From the NCBI RefSeq assembly GCF_030272615.1, contig NC_081407.1:375267018-375327017 (forward strand): a stretch of DNA of 60,000 nucleotides, written 5' to 3'. Within the stretch, counting starts at the first letter, position 1, and every line of letters starts with the position of its first letter. The position numbers and the translations under genes were made by a program. This document shows, in pieces, positions 49,201-59,999 of this stretch. Under the pieces are notes generated by a model. That model was not told the origin of the DNA. It worked only from the letters and a program-made list of their open reading frames with translations, and searched no databases. The DNA comes from Cryptomeria japonica. Lineage: Eukaryota > Streptophyta > Pinopsida > Cupressales > Cupressaceae.

Positions 49201-49540
49201 CTATTTTCATTTAATGAAAATAGCTTAAGAAGGACTGTATATTTGGTTTGTCTCATTTTAATAGAATTATGCATGAAATATTTTCTTGTAGCATTGTCCT
49301 TAATATTTATTATTTTCATTTTCTTCAGCATTGCTATCAAGCTGAGTGTATTTGAGTAATTTGTTTGGTTTTGTGTTTTAAATTTATCCCTGTTTGTTTT
49401 TCTAATACCAGAGGCTAATTTTGCACAAAATCTATTGATATTGAATAAAAGAATTTGTTTGGGCTAGGCTTCCTCACATACGGTGAATAGTAAAAGGCGA
49501 ACAATCTACATATGACGAACTATACTTGTCTTGGCAGTGA
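46213..49540 (+). repeat. ~3.26-kb tandem duplication, unit 2
   Basis: Starts with TTTTTTTAAATCATAACC exactly as unit 1 and ends near GGTGAATAGTAAAAGG...GAACTATAC. It differs from unit 1 by an added segment near 48270-48340, a ~19-base loss near 48225, an insert near 48865-48890 and about 20 extra bases near 49340-49360. The family-B-like frame is broken here (TGA and TAA around 48280-48470). Confidence 0.85.
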
Positions 49541-50049
49541 GGAGAACACCAAATAGAATCATTACCCAATAGAATCATACCAAATAGAATAAAATAAAGT
49601 TTAAATGTGAGGCTTGTGTTGCCTATGAAGTAGCTTCAAATGCCAGTGGTGACTAGGGAAATTGTGAGTATCTTCATAGCATAGAAGAATTTTGTTAGAT
49701 GTCATTGCAACAACGTCGGTAGTCATGAAGCAAAATGTGGAAGCATAGACCAGGCATATGAACCATTTTAGATTTCATAATAGAAATGTGGTCTCATGGC
49801 ATCCTTGATTGGAGGACACACACCAAAAATAGATTTTCTGAAGAGGCTTTAGAAACTTCCCAACAAAAATGAACTTGGCAGGCCTGTTCCCCCAGAATTT
49901 CCACGACATTCTCAGATTTATGATAGGCTAGTTGGATTATGCTTCTAATCGTTCTTACTAGATCAATAAGGGACACCATGTTGCTATAATGGCATGATAG
50001 AATACTGCAAAACAATCAAAGTGTTGGCTTTCAAACATAAACAAGGGTC
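49541..50049. other. Unassigned DNA downstream of copia gag fragment
   Basis: A 73-codon open frame on the - strand (49794-50015) reads as plausible protein (SIIQLAYHKSENVVEILGEQ) but I cannot assign it. It could be a continuation of the element that carries the gag at 50050-50860. Confidence 0.35.
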
Positions 50050-50860
50050 GCAGTAGTTGGAGAAATAATGGTATAGTCTAGTTGAAATGTACATGTCAAG
50101 ACATTTTAGCTTGGAATCTGATCACTACCTCTTACACTTGAATTGCTTGGGCTATTTCATCAACCTCTATAAGAATTTCTTCCTTTAAATCTAAAGTTAG
50201 ATGTTCCTTTGCTTCTATGATAATGAACTAAAACTTGTGAATTAAAAGCAAGCTCCAAGGAAGATTTAGAAGAATTACTAATCTCATGCTCATGGGAAAT
50301 AAGAGAGCCATTATGCTCATCTATAGAAAACTAAGAAGATTTTTTATTTCTTCTATAGTACAATAATTGATTCAAGCTTTGTAAGAAGGCTCCTTATAAT
50401 ATTTTCAAGCATTCTGCTATCTTCAATAATCTCACCATGAGACCTAATTTGATTAACAAATCCAATAACTTGAGTAAAAATGAATCTATGGACTGAAATT
50501 GCATCATACATATGGTTTCAAAATCTCTTCTTAAAATGTGTAATTTTATAGTTTTCACTTTATCCATACCTTGGTATGCAGTTTGAGGGATGTTCCCCAC
50601 TTGCTTTGATTTTCTTTGTTTCGCAACTCTTGGAAAGATGCTTTCACATACTACATGAAGAATGTAGAAAAAATCCTTTGAATCCCATTTTCTATTATCC
50701 TTTATCAAATCCTTATGTGCTTGAGGTAGTGCTTCATATGTTGTTGTATATTTAGGTTCAACAAATTCATTCTCTACAAGCTTCCATATATCTTCAGAAC
50801 AAAATAAAGCCCTCATTGAAATTGACTAATATCAATAGTTTTTTCCATTAAACTAAAGAA
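50050..50860 (-). pseudogene. Copia gag fragment (second copia)
   Basis: The - strand frame at 50816-50394 matches copia gag/UBN2: MRALFCSEDIWKLVENEFVE, then QAHKDLIKDNRKWDSK, YQGMDKVKTIKLHILRRDFE. After a shift, TSNFRFKGRNSYRG near 50190 corresponds to the basic linker before the zinc knuckle. The knuckle itself and all of pol are missing. A primer site and LTR lie just upstream on the same strand. Confidence 0.8.
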
Positions 50861-50900
50861 TCTAAGGATTTGTAAGACTTGTGCTAGATTATGTCATTAA

Positions 50901-50916
50901 CTTGGCTCTCATACTA
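50901..50916 (-). promoter_or_regulatory. Primer-binding site of second copia
   Basis: On the - strand TAGTATGAGAGCCAAG corresponds to TGGTATCAGAGCC with two changes. It lies about 40 bases upstream of the recognisable gag reading. Confidence 0.7.
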
Positions 50917-50918
50917 GA

Positions 50919-51480
50919 TGAAGGTAAAACATAAAGGAGATAGCAAATACCAACAATTAACTGATAAACAAACTCATTTGATCAATGTAGAGCTTCAACT
51001 CTTTTGTATGACGCAATAAAAAAAATAACACTCAAAAGTGTTACATAGAAGACTCAAATTTTATAATAGATTTAACAAAAACTTTTCAATTTCTTAGTAG
51101 AAAAATGAAGCCGCCACCTACAAAACATAGAATCTTACACTCTTACAGAAAAACCATACTTAAAAAAGATCACCCATTTCCTTTACAAAGAAGATAGAGT
51201 ATGTTTCAACAAAATCTCATATTGAAAATAAACAACTGTTGTTGCTCAACCTTAGAGAGCAATAAATTGTTGTTTGCTTCTACTATCTATTTTTTCCATT
51301 GCCTAAACACATATATATAATTTGGTGCATAAATGAAAGTCACTATTCCAATGCATTATTGGTCATGGGTTGCACATGAGCTTCTCTTAATAACAAGTAT
51401 GATTCATGAATAAATGACTGCAACATATTAATAACTAGATACAATTAACTTTGAAAAAGGAAAAAGTTGAAATTGGTATG
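50919..51480 (-). mobile_element. 5' LTR of second copia (outer end not resolved)
   Basis: The LTR inner end (CTTCA on the - strand) sits two bases before the primer site. The sequence upstream is A+T-rich with LTR-like composition, but no second copy exists in the window to fix its outer end; 51480 is a guess. Confidence 0.45.
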
Positions 51481-51714
51481 GGAGTACTGATTACTGCAGC
51501 TCCATCAGTGATTCGGTGTTGAAAAAAAAAAATATGTTTCCCTTATTTTAAAAAAGTATGTTTGTGTCTAAAACACAAGTATAGAATGCAACTATTGTTA
51601 ATATCTTTCATTTATGTTCAAAAGAATAGTTGTTCTTTCTGCTTGCCATAAGTACGAACACTAACTCATTTGGGTGCATTTTTCGACGAACATTTCTGAT
51701 GAACTATGGGATTT

Positions 51715-51950
51715 CTTTCATTTTGTCGGATCTTAGGAGGCAATTTGTGTCAAATTTGTTTTTGTTTTAAATCTTGCTCGGCGTTCGTTGCAATTTCGAT
51801 AAAACCAACTGTCGTCGGAATCTTGCTCGATATTTGTCAGATCTTAGGAGGCAATTTCTATCAAATTTGTTTTTTTTTGAAAATCTTGTCTGACGTTCGT
51901 CGAAATTCTGATGAAGCCAACTATCATCGGAATCTTGCCCGATGTTCATT
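51715..51950 (+). repeat. Tandem pair of ~115-bp units
   Basis: GATCTTAGGAGGCAATTT occurs near 51721 and again near 51842, each followed by TCAAATTTGTTTTT, AATCTTG, GACGTTCGT/GGCGTTCGT and AACCAACTGTCGTCGGAATC or close variants. It is richer in CpG than the surroundings. Confidence 0.8.
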
Positions 51951-52141
51951 GGAATTCCCATGAAAAATAGAAAAGTAAAAAAGGGCGTGTGCACAAAGAT
52001 GATGGTCAGAGAAGTGGACACCACCCATAAAAACATGGAAAAACAAGCAGCGTGTACATGGTTTTAAAATTTTAAATTCCTGTGTACGTGCTTAGGTTTG
52101 TTCTTCTTGAGCCTAGAGAAGATAGCGCATATGCGCTGCTT

Positions 52142-52260
52142 TTAGAAAAATGAGTGCGTACGTGCTATTATTAGGAAAATGAGTGCGTATGTGCTATTAT
52201 TAGGAAAATGATTGCGTACACGCTTCTCATAGGAAAATGAACGCGTACGCACTAATAATC
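52142..52260 (+). repeat. ~33-bp tandem repeat, about 4 copies
   Basis: Units of the form GAAAATGAGTGCGTACGTGC followed by TATTATTAG. The GCGTACGC core is palindromic. It ends about 150 bases before the start codon of the ten-exon pseudogene. Confidence 0.75.
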
Positions 52261-52409
52261 CAAATAAAAACGCATATGTGGTGCCTGGTAAAAAAGTTTT
52301 AAAAAAAAACTGGGTCTCATTTACCCATGAATAGCGCTTTTTTAACTTCATTTTTTCCCCACTTCCTCTCCTAAACCGCGAATGGGGTGCTAGATTTGTC
52401 CTCCAAGCT

Positions 52410-55032
52410 ATGGATCAAGATTAGTTTTTTTTGTTTATTTTTGTCTTTCTTTCTGGTTTATGCAATTTTTTTTACATTTTAAATTTAATTTCATTAATTT
52501 TGATTAGGCTTTTTCATTTTTTGTTTCAAAAACTAGATTCTTCTAATCTAGAACAAGAACAACCAAATGCACCTCCTGAAAAACCACAAGAATAACCAAA
52601 TGCACCTCCTAAAAACATACAAGAACAACCCCCAATTCCTCCTTTTGACCGCACACTCGAAACATAGGAAGAATTAATTAATTAGTTAGGACAAAATATG
52701 TCTAAAATCAATAGACTGATTGTTAAATTGAAAAATTCTGAACTTGATCATCATCAATCCCTCGCCACTAGCCTAGAAACATTAGCTAGTGGTGGCATAG
52801 CTATTTCCACAGAAATTACCAAATGGGGAAGCTTTAGGGATAGTTTTTGTCAATTCTATGCCAATGGGCTATCATACGATGGAGTAAAAAACAAAAATAT
52901 TACTAAACAACAAATATGTGCCCTTTTTGTTGATCCCAAAACTGGTCAATCATTACCTCTTAATGCAAAGAGGTTTCCCATACATTGGTGTACCAATGTG
53001 TAGATGAAGAATCTTTTTTGGCAGAGGTGGTGGATGGTCTTTGATGATCCACCTTGTAATAATTATGAGGTGCCATTATATTTTTTGAGAAAAATATATT
53101 GTGAATTTGTGCTCAATGTGCGACCAAACTATTTTGGCATGAGAGAGTTTCATGGTAGAGGTGGTGGCTCTGCCCAAGATAGACCTGGAGCCCATAGGCA
53201 ATTACCTGCAGAGAGTCGCCACCCCCTAGCACCCAAATCCAAGGTGCATTAGGCTGTCCCATTAGAGTTGAAAGAGTTGATGGAGCTATAGACTCTTCAA
53301 GCAGCCATAGCATTGACTGGTGCCCTCATCTAGCATGGGACATCATTAACACACCCTATTGTATTGGATGATGAGCCATTAGAGGGTGACAAAGAGCCCA
53401 TCCAACATGTGTGTGTCATTTGCTTGGGGATATGCTCGGGGACAGATGATGCAGCCGGTGTAGATGGATCCTCATATCATCTGTGCATGATTTGTGGTTG
53501 TACATATCAAGCTCACATGGTTGAGGATGTCATGCTGACAGTTGAGTTAATGGACATGGTGTTTGCCCATGAGCCACAGACACAGGTGTGTTGATTTGAA
53601 TTCATAACATTTTATTTATCAGTCACTTTAAATTTGTAATTACATAAATGAATTTTCATTTATACATCGATTTAAATTAAGATAAATAATATGCATTTTA
53701 GGGTGCAGCAACGGTATCCCATACACCTCCCCCAGTTACTATAGCTGCAACTTCGATGCCTGAGGTATAAATTTTGTAACATGTTAAAATAGAATAGTAC
53801 ACTTTGAATTCAAAAAAATACAAGATATACTACCTATCTTTAATGCAAGGTCCAATTTTTGGTTTATAGGTGTTGACAGGGGATGAAATGTCCCAGATTG
53901 ATGACATCATGCTCTCAGTGATCGATTTTGGCCCACAAGGCTATACGGTATCATATTTTCTACAACTCTTTTTATGTATTGTTTTGATGGATTATGCAAT
54001 TCATTTCATTTTAATTTTTAAAATTATGTTTAATTTATTATCTGTACTAATATCTCATGTTAATTTTTTTTTTTTAGGGTACCCCCTCTGCGTCTAGGGC
54101 TCGTCCTAAGAAAAAGAATTCCTTGAAGATGCCAAAACATGGGAAGAAGGTAATTGAACACATTTTTAATTGTACAATTGTTTGAAAATGTTTAAATCAA
54201 GTATTAGTTGGGGTTTGTAGATTGATTAGTGTTTTTTGTCTATTTTACATGTATAGCGGCCATTGAGCTTTGTGGATTTGTTGAATGCACCTGATTCGCC
54301 CGCAGATCAAGAGAGGGTAGAGGTATGTATCTCTACTTTATTTTCTTGATTTCATGATTATATGCACGCATACATGTGAACTTGTGATATATTATAATCT
54401 TGTAATTTTTCATACAGGAAATATCCATACCTATTTTGTCAATGGCAAACCCTCCTCCTTGCACTGGAGAAGCATCTCAAGATCCAATACACTTTTGTTT
54501 GACATGAAAAATTAATTGTTTTTAACCTTTAATACTTATCATTATATTAATTGTATTTAATCTTTGAACATTTTTTGTATTGGTAATAGCGACACTTTCT
54601 ACATCGATGGTGAGCTATCCTCAGTCCATTGGAGAAGCATCTCAGCCACAGGTACACCATTGTTCTCTATATTATAGGTTTTAAGTGTTTTTGATATATT
54701 TATGTTAGTACATTGTATTAATTGTATATTTAATCTACAATAGACCCCTTCACGGTACGACCATAACGTGGATCCATTTAAGTATGTCTTCAAGAAAATT
54801 AAGAGTGACAAGGAGAGGAGAGTGAAGACATTAGCTCCTACATCAGCCGATGAGGTAATCTACATTTCAATTGCAAAGGAATTATAGTTAAATGCATAGT
54901 TATGTTGTTAATTGTGAACTATTTTCTACAAAAAAATTCTAACTTGGCTTTTAAATTGTGGTTTTGCAGCCATCTACAGAGCCGCGTACTGCATCGAAGA
55001 GGCTTGATTTTGATGATCCACTACAAGTTTAG
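52410..55032 (+). pseudogene. Ten-exon gene of unknown family, decayed
   Basis: Exons: 52410-52419, 52537-53585, 53702-53764, 53870-53947, 54078-54149, 54257-54322, 54418-54486, 54590-54651, 54744-54854, 54970-55032 (TAG stop). All introns after the first fall between codons. Exon 2 (about 350 codons) starts Gln/Pro-rich, then a helical region (NMSKINRLIVKLKNSE), a WWMVFDDPP segment, a Gly/Arg stretch (FHGRGGGSAQDRPG) and a Cys-rich segment (HVCVICLGICSG, LCMICGC) that could bind zinc. Exon 5 encodes a basic stretch (RPKKKNSLKMPKHGKK), a possible nuclear signal. Exons 7 and 8 look like duplicates (TGEASQ / IGEASQ). Damage: stops at 52593, 52665, 52683, 53001, 53250, 53289 and 53331; donors of introns 1 and 7 read AT instead of GT; exon 8 is one base short. 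I do not recognise the family; it may come from a DNA transposon or be a lost host gene. Confidence 0.7.
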
Positions 55033-55540
55033 GATCATATAGTTTTAGTTTTGGTCATAGAGTGACCAATACATGTAGATATATTCTACATTTTTATTAT
55101 ATATCGATTTGGACATGACATATGCCACATTTGTGTAATACTTGTATTGACTTGCCAGACATGCCTTTTTTCTATATATAAATATCGATATTCGATCCAA
55201 TAAATGTGTAATGAGTTTATTATTTTGTATTCATTGTATTTTGTGGTTGTCCTTTTATAAATTTAAATGAATATTTGCATATGTAATCAACAATATGAAT
55301 ATAAACAACAAAAATATATGATATAAAACATTGCAATCATGGAATATGAGTTGATAAAATTTCTAAAATGTTGAATTAACCCCTACAAAACTCCTTGTAT
55401 TCAGTTCATTATTGTGTATTCGCTGTATTTGGTGCCTTCCCTTTTATAAATTTTAATGAATATTTGCATATGTAATTAACAATATGAATATAAACAATAA
55501 AAATCAACAATATGAATATAAACAACAATGTGTTTGGTGC
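55033..55540. other. 3' flank of the ten-exon pseudogene with a direct repeat
   Basis: A+T-rich. A ~110-base segment (CCTTTTATAAATTT, AATGAATATTTGCATATGTA, ACAATATGAATATAAACAA) at about 55211-55320 recurs at about 55401-55530, followed directly by the satellite array. No gene is seen. Confidence 0.65.
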
Positions 55541-58085
55541 GAGAGCACCCTCACGCTCGCAATGGTCAAATTTTGTTTGTCGTGTGCACAAACCAACATT
55601 GCGAGTGCATCTGGGTGGACAGGTTTATGCTAGGCATGCCCCTATCGTGCATCCCAAAGTGCCAGAATGTCGAGAGTCATACTGTACCGGTGCGATATCT
55701 CAATTGCCCTGAGTTCAAAAAATTGTCAAAATTTGACGGACTGTTTCTTCAAATTTAGGACACATATGGTCAATCCATTTGAACTCATGGGGTCGCATGA
55801 GGCTCCTCTATAATGGCCTATCTCAGTTTTTGACAACTCAGAGCCATTTTCAATTATTAGCATTTTTTCGCGTACTCAAAAAACTATCAGTTGCATGCAA
55901 TACAAAGTTGCAAGATTGGCTAGAATTGATTCAGTTTGTCGTGTGCACAAACCGACATTGCGAGCGCGTCCAAGTGGGTAGGTTTATGCTAGGCATGCCC
56001 CTTTTGTGCATCCCAAAGCACTGGAACATCGAGAGTCATACTATACCGGTTTGATCTCGTAAGTGCCCTGAGTCTAAAAAATTGTCAAAATTTGATGGTC
56101 TATTTCTTCAAATCCAGGACACATATGGTCGATCTGTTTAATCCTGTGGGGTCACGTGAGGCTCCTCTACAATGTCCTATCTTGGTTTTTGATGAGTCAG
56201 AGCCATTTTCAATTGGTAGCATTTTTTCGCTTGCTCCAAAAACCGTTAGTTGCATGCAATGCAAAGATGCAAGATTGGCTAGAATTGATTCAGTTTGTCA
56301 TGTTCACAAACCGACATCGCGATCATGTCTAGGTGGGTAGGTTTAAACTAGGCATGCCCCTATCGTGCAATCGAGAGTCATACCGTACCGATGTGATCTC
56401 TCAAGTGCCCTGAGTCCAAAAAATTGTCAAAATTTGACAGACTGTTTCTTCAAATCTAGGACACATATGGTCCCATTTGATCCCCTGGGGTCGCGTGAGG
56501 CTCGTCTACAATGTCTTGTCTTAGTTTTTGATGAGTCAAAGCCATTTTCAATTGGTAACATTTTTTTGCCTACTCTAAAAACCGTCAGTTGGATGCAATG
56601 CAAAGTTGCAAGATTGGCTAGAATTGATTCAGTTCATTGTGTGCACAAACTGACATAATAAGAGCATCTGGGTGGATAGGTTTATGCTAGGCATTCCCTT
56701 GTTGTGGATCCCAAAGTGCCAGAACGTCAAGAGTCATACCGTACTGGTGCGATCTCTCAAGTGCCCTGAGTCCAAAAAATTATCTAAATTTGATGGACTA
56801 TCTCTTCAAATCCAGGACACATATGGTTGATTCGTTTGAACCCATGGAGTCACGTGAGTCTCCTCTATAATGGCATGTCTTGGTTTTTGACAACTCGGAG
56901 CTATTTTCAATTATTAGCATTTTTTTGCCTGCTACAAAAACCGTCAGTTGCATGCAATGCAAAGTTGCAAGATTGGCTAGAATTTATTCAGTTCATTGTG
57001 TGTACAAACCGACGTTGCAAGCGCGTCTAGGTGGGTAGTTTTAGACTAGGCATACCCTTGTCATGCATCCTAAAGCGTCAGAATGTCGAGAGTCATACCG
57101 TACCAATGCGATCTCTCAAGTGCCCTGAGTCAAAAAATTGTCAAAATTTGACGGATTGTTTCTTCAAATCCAAGACACATATGGTTGATCCATTTGAACC
57201 CATTGGGTCGAGTGTGGCTCCTTTACAATATCCTATCTCGGTTTTTGATGAGTCGGAGCCATTTTCAATTCGTAGCATTTTTTTGCCTGCTCCAAAAATT
57301 GTCAGTTGCATGCAATGCAAAGTTGCAAGATTGGCTAGACTTGATTCCGTTCATCGTGTGCACAAACCGACATCATTAGCACATTTGGGTGGGTATTTTT
57401 ACGCTAGGAATGCCCCTCTCATGCATCCCAAAGCGTCGAAACATCAAGAGTCATACCGTACCGGTGCGATCTCTCAAGTGTCTTGAGTCCAAAAAATTGT
57501 CAAAACTTGACGGATTGTTTCTTCCAATCCAGGACACATATGGTCGATTCATTTCAATGTGTGGGGTCTCCTGAGGCCCCTCTAAAATGACTTGTCTATG
57601 TTTTCGACAAGTCAGAGCCATTTTCAATTATTAGCTTTTTTTTGCTTGCTGCAAAAACTGTCAGTTGCATGCAATGCAAAGTTGCAAGATTGGCAAGAAT
57701 TGATTTGATTCATCATGTACAGAAACCGATGTCATGAGAGCGTCTGTGTGGGTAGGTTTACTCTAGGCATGCCCCTGTTGTGCATCGATCCTCTACAATG
57801 GCCTATTTCATTTTTTGATGACTCGGAGTCATTTTCAATTATTAGCATTTTTTTGCCTACTCAAAAAACCATCAGTTGCATGCAATGAAAAGTTGCAAGA
57901 TTGGCTAGAATTGATTTGGTTCATCGTGTGCACAAATCGATGTTACGAGCGCATCCGAGTGGGTTGGTTTACACTAGGGTTGCCCCTATTGTGTAGCCCA
58001 AAGCCTTGAAACATCGAGAGTCATACCGTACCTGTTCGATCTCTCAAGTGTCCTGAGTCGAAAAAATTGTCAAAACTTGACGAAC
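55541..58085 (+). repeat. ~359-bp satellite array (about 7 units)
   Basis: The word CGTGTGCACAAACC (or a close variant) starts units at about 55581, 55940, 56299, 56638, 56997, 57355, 57714 and 57925. Spacing is 359, 359, 339, 359, 358, 359 and 211, so the unit is ~359 bp with two deleted units. Other constant words are TTGCATGCAATGCAAAGTTG, GAGAGTCATACCGTACC, and AAATTGTCAAAATTTGACGG. The array ends abruptly where an LTR begins at 58086. Repeated open frames in it are repeat by-products; divergence between units makes coding use unlikely. Confidence 0.9.
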
Positions 58086-59216
58086 TGTTTGATGAATACT
58101 AAGAGGGGGGGTGAATTAGTATACCAAAAAACACTGCATTTAAACACTTAAATACTCTAAAGATAAACCGGTAAAATAGTTTAACAGACAGACTGGTTAT
58201 CACACATGCAAACCAAAATGCAAATAAAGCATTCACCCACAAAAGCAATACAACCATAACACAAGATATTTGACATGGAAACCCAAATGGGAAAAACTAT
58301 GGTGAGATGGAACTCACAAGTCACTATCTGCAAAATAGAAACCAGACCGGTTAAGGTCTTACAAAGTTCTTCACCAGAACAGATCCTGTTAGGAATCTCA
58401 ATCTTTGTTAGAAGATAAGTCCGATTAAAGACTACCTTGCTAGAGGATTTTAGATTCACAGAGGTGAACCACCTTGTTAGAAGATTTTACAAAAGGCTTT
58501 TAGGCCTACCCGGTTAAGGGCTACAGACTTGTCAATGATGTGAGTAATCAACAAGTGTTTGATCTATCTAATAGCACAGACTGCTCGATTAGATCCTTGA
58601 TAGCTCGTTCTTAATGCATTCCTGCATTACTTCAGTCTTCTACACATTCATATTCTCTCCAACTCCTCAATCACCTTAGACCCTAGCCGTTATATCGACT
58701 ATCGCAACAACAATAACAACAACACCCTAAAACCCTAGACATGATGTCCTTATAAAGGAAACTGATTTCATGTCAGTCCAATGGGATTGCATTATAATTT
58801 CCTAGGTTCAATGAACCTAGACATACTAGGTAGTATGTCACAAAAAGCATCGCTACAGTGTCGGCATCGTCAAACAATCGGTGGATTGGTAACTCATCAC
58901 AAAATGCCAGTTGGTAACTCATCACAGAGTATTACCGGTTCATACAAAATACCAGTTGCCGGTTTATCAAAAATGAAGACTGGTAGAAATGTTTTATGCC
59001 GCTTTAATCCCTCGTACCGCTTGAGGTCAACATGCCACTTTAGACCGATAAACACATTCTGCAAAACATCAATAGTCTAATGACTATAATACAACTTGCA
59101 ACATATCAGTTGGAACAAATATCAGTTGTGCTCTAACTCATACATATAAAGAGGATCTTAATGCAAGTGTGTGTCCATCAATGACAATCACAACATGAAC
59201 ATCAAGAATGCCAACA
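58086..59216 (-). mobile_element. 3' LTR of a family-A-like element, inserted in satellite
   Basis: On the + strand it runs from TGTTTGATGAATACTAAG to ATGCCAACA (about 1131 bases). It has the same plan as the 36-kb copia LTR: G-run and GTGAATTA near the start, GACATGGAAACCC near 58272, and GCCAACA at the end. It is followed inward by the polypurine tract. The other LTR lies outside the window. Confidence 0.75.
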
Positions 59217-59233
59217 ATATCCCCATTTGGCAT
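59217..59233 (-). promoter_or_regulatory. Polypurine tract of the 58-60 kb element
   Basis: On the - strand ATGCCAAATGGGGATAT abuts the LTR; compare ATGCCAAAGGGGGAGAT at 37338-37354. Confidence 0.7.
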
Positions 59234-59552
59234 TGATGGCAACACTTAGGAAAATAAAATTTTGACATCTAAGTGTTTTACAACAAAATTATGCCATTAG
59301 CAAAATTGCTCCCCCTAAGCATATACACTATCCCTTTAACAATACAATGAATAGCAATTTTGCATACAGAGCATAAACATTGATATATCAGAGTAGATAG
59401 CATATATCAAAGCATATAGAAAATTTTTTAAATACCAAATACTTCTCCCCTATACTTCTCCAAAATAGAATACTTCTCCCCCTTTGCCAACAATGACAAA
59501 GTACCACTAAGGAATCCTATTTCCATTTGATATATATATAAATAATAAAAGT
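59234..59552 (-). other. 3' untranslated part of the 58-60 kb element
   Basis: No gene. On the - strand it contains TTGGCAAAGGGGGAG about 70 bases after the ORF stop, just as in the family A element at 18.6 kb. Confidence 0.6.
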
Positions 59553-59999
59553 TTATGACAATAAGGAATAGTACTTGTCAAAAACAAATTTATAGTCCTG
59601 CAAGAATTGCTTCATTGATAGAGACCAGGACTCAAGTAGGGAGGAGGACACTTCTTTCTCTATTTGCATCTGGGAGACCTGTTCTTCCATGGCATCAACT
59701 GTGCTCATCTCCTGTGTAACTGTCAAGGCATCCAGGTTCAGATAACACTTCTGAAGAATTTGCAGACATTGAAGTAAAACCAATTGTAGCTCCTGCAAAT
59801 CTCTAGACCGTGTGCTGATCTCTTGCTCCATTTTGGCTGACTGGATCTGAAACCGATGAATGGTTTGCCCATAAGTTGCAAAGGAATCATAAGGCAGCTT
59901 GAATGTGCTGAAGTAAGACTGTAAGTTTGTTTGAAGCTTTTGCTTTTGAGCTAGCACATCATCATAAAATAGATAGGGTTGACAGATTTTGCTGAGTAG
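59553..59999 (-). CDS. C-terminal part of a retroelement ORF, runs off the window
   Basis: The frame is open from the window edge to a stop at 59553, about 148 codons, so the start is outside the window. The product is unknown. It is strongly helical and Gln/Glu/Leu-rich (LQELQLVLLQCLQILQKC, EEQVSQMQIEKEVSSSLL), which suggests a coiled coil. Its position next to the polypurine tract and 3' LTR, and the TTGGCAAAGGGGGAG word after the stop, parallel the family A ORF at 15.6-18.5 kb. Unlike nearly everything else in the window this stretch has no internal stop, so this element may be younger. Confidence 0.5.
   Translation of the reverse strand, partial: LLSKICQPYLFYDDVLAQKQKLQTNLQSYFSTFKLPYDSFATYGQTIHRFQIQSAKMEQEISTRSRDLQELQLVLLQCLQILQKCYLNLDALTVTQEMSTVDAMEEQVSQMQIEKEVSSSLLESWSLSMKQFLQDYKFVFDKYYSLLS

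Noticed and set aside
42950-49540. Pair of long LTRs of one element
   Set aside because: The copies are directly adjacent with no internal region, primer site or polypurine tract between them, and lack TG/CA ends.
55779-58009. Series of related ~60-150-codon open frames
   Set aside because: They repeat with the 359-bp satellite period and lie in several frames; there is no consistent coding frame across units.
55541-58085. CRISPR-like array
   Set aside because: Regular spacing, but the units are long, contiguous and fully repeated without unique spacers; this is a satellite in plant DNA.
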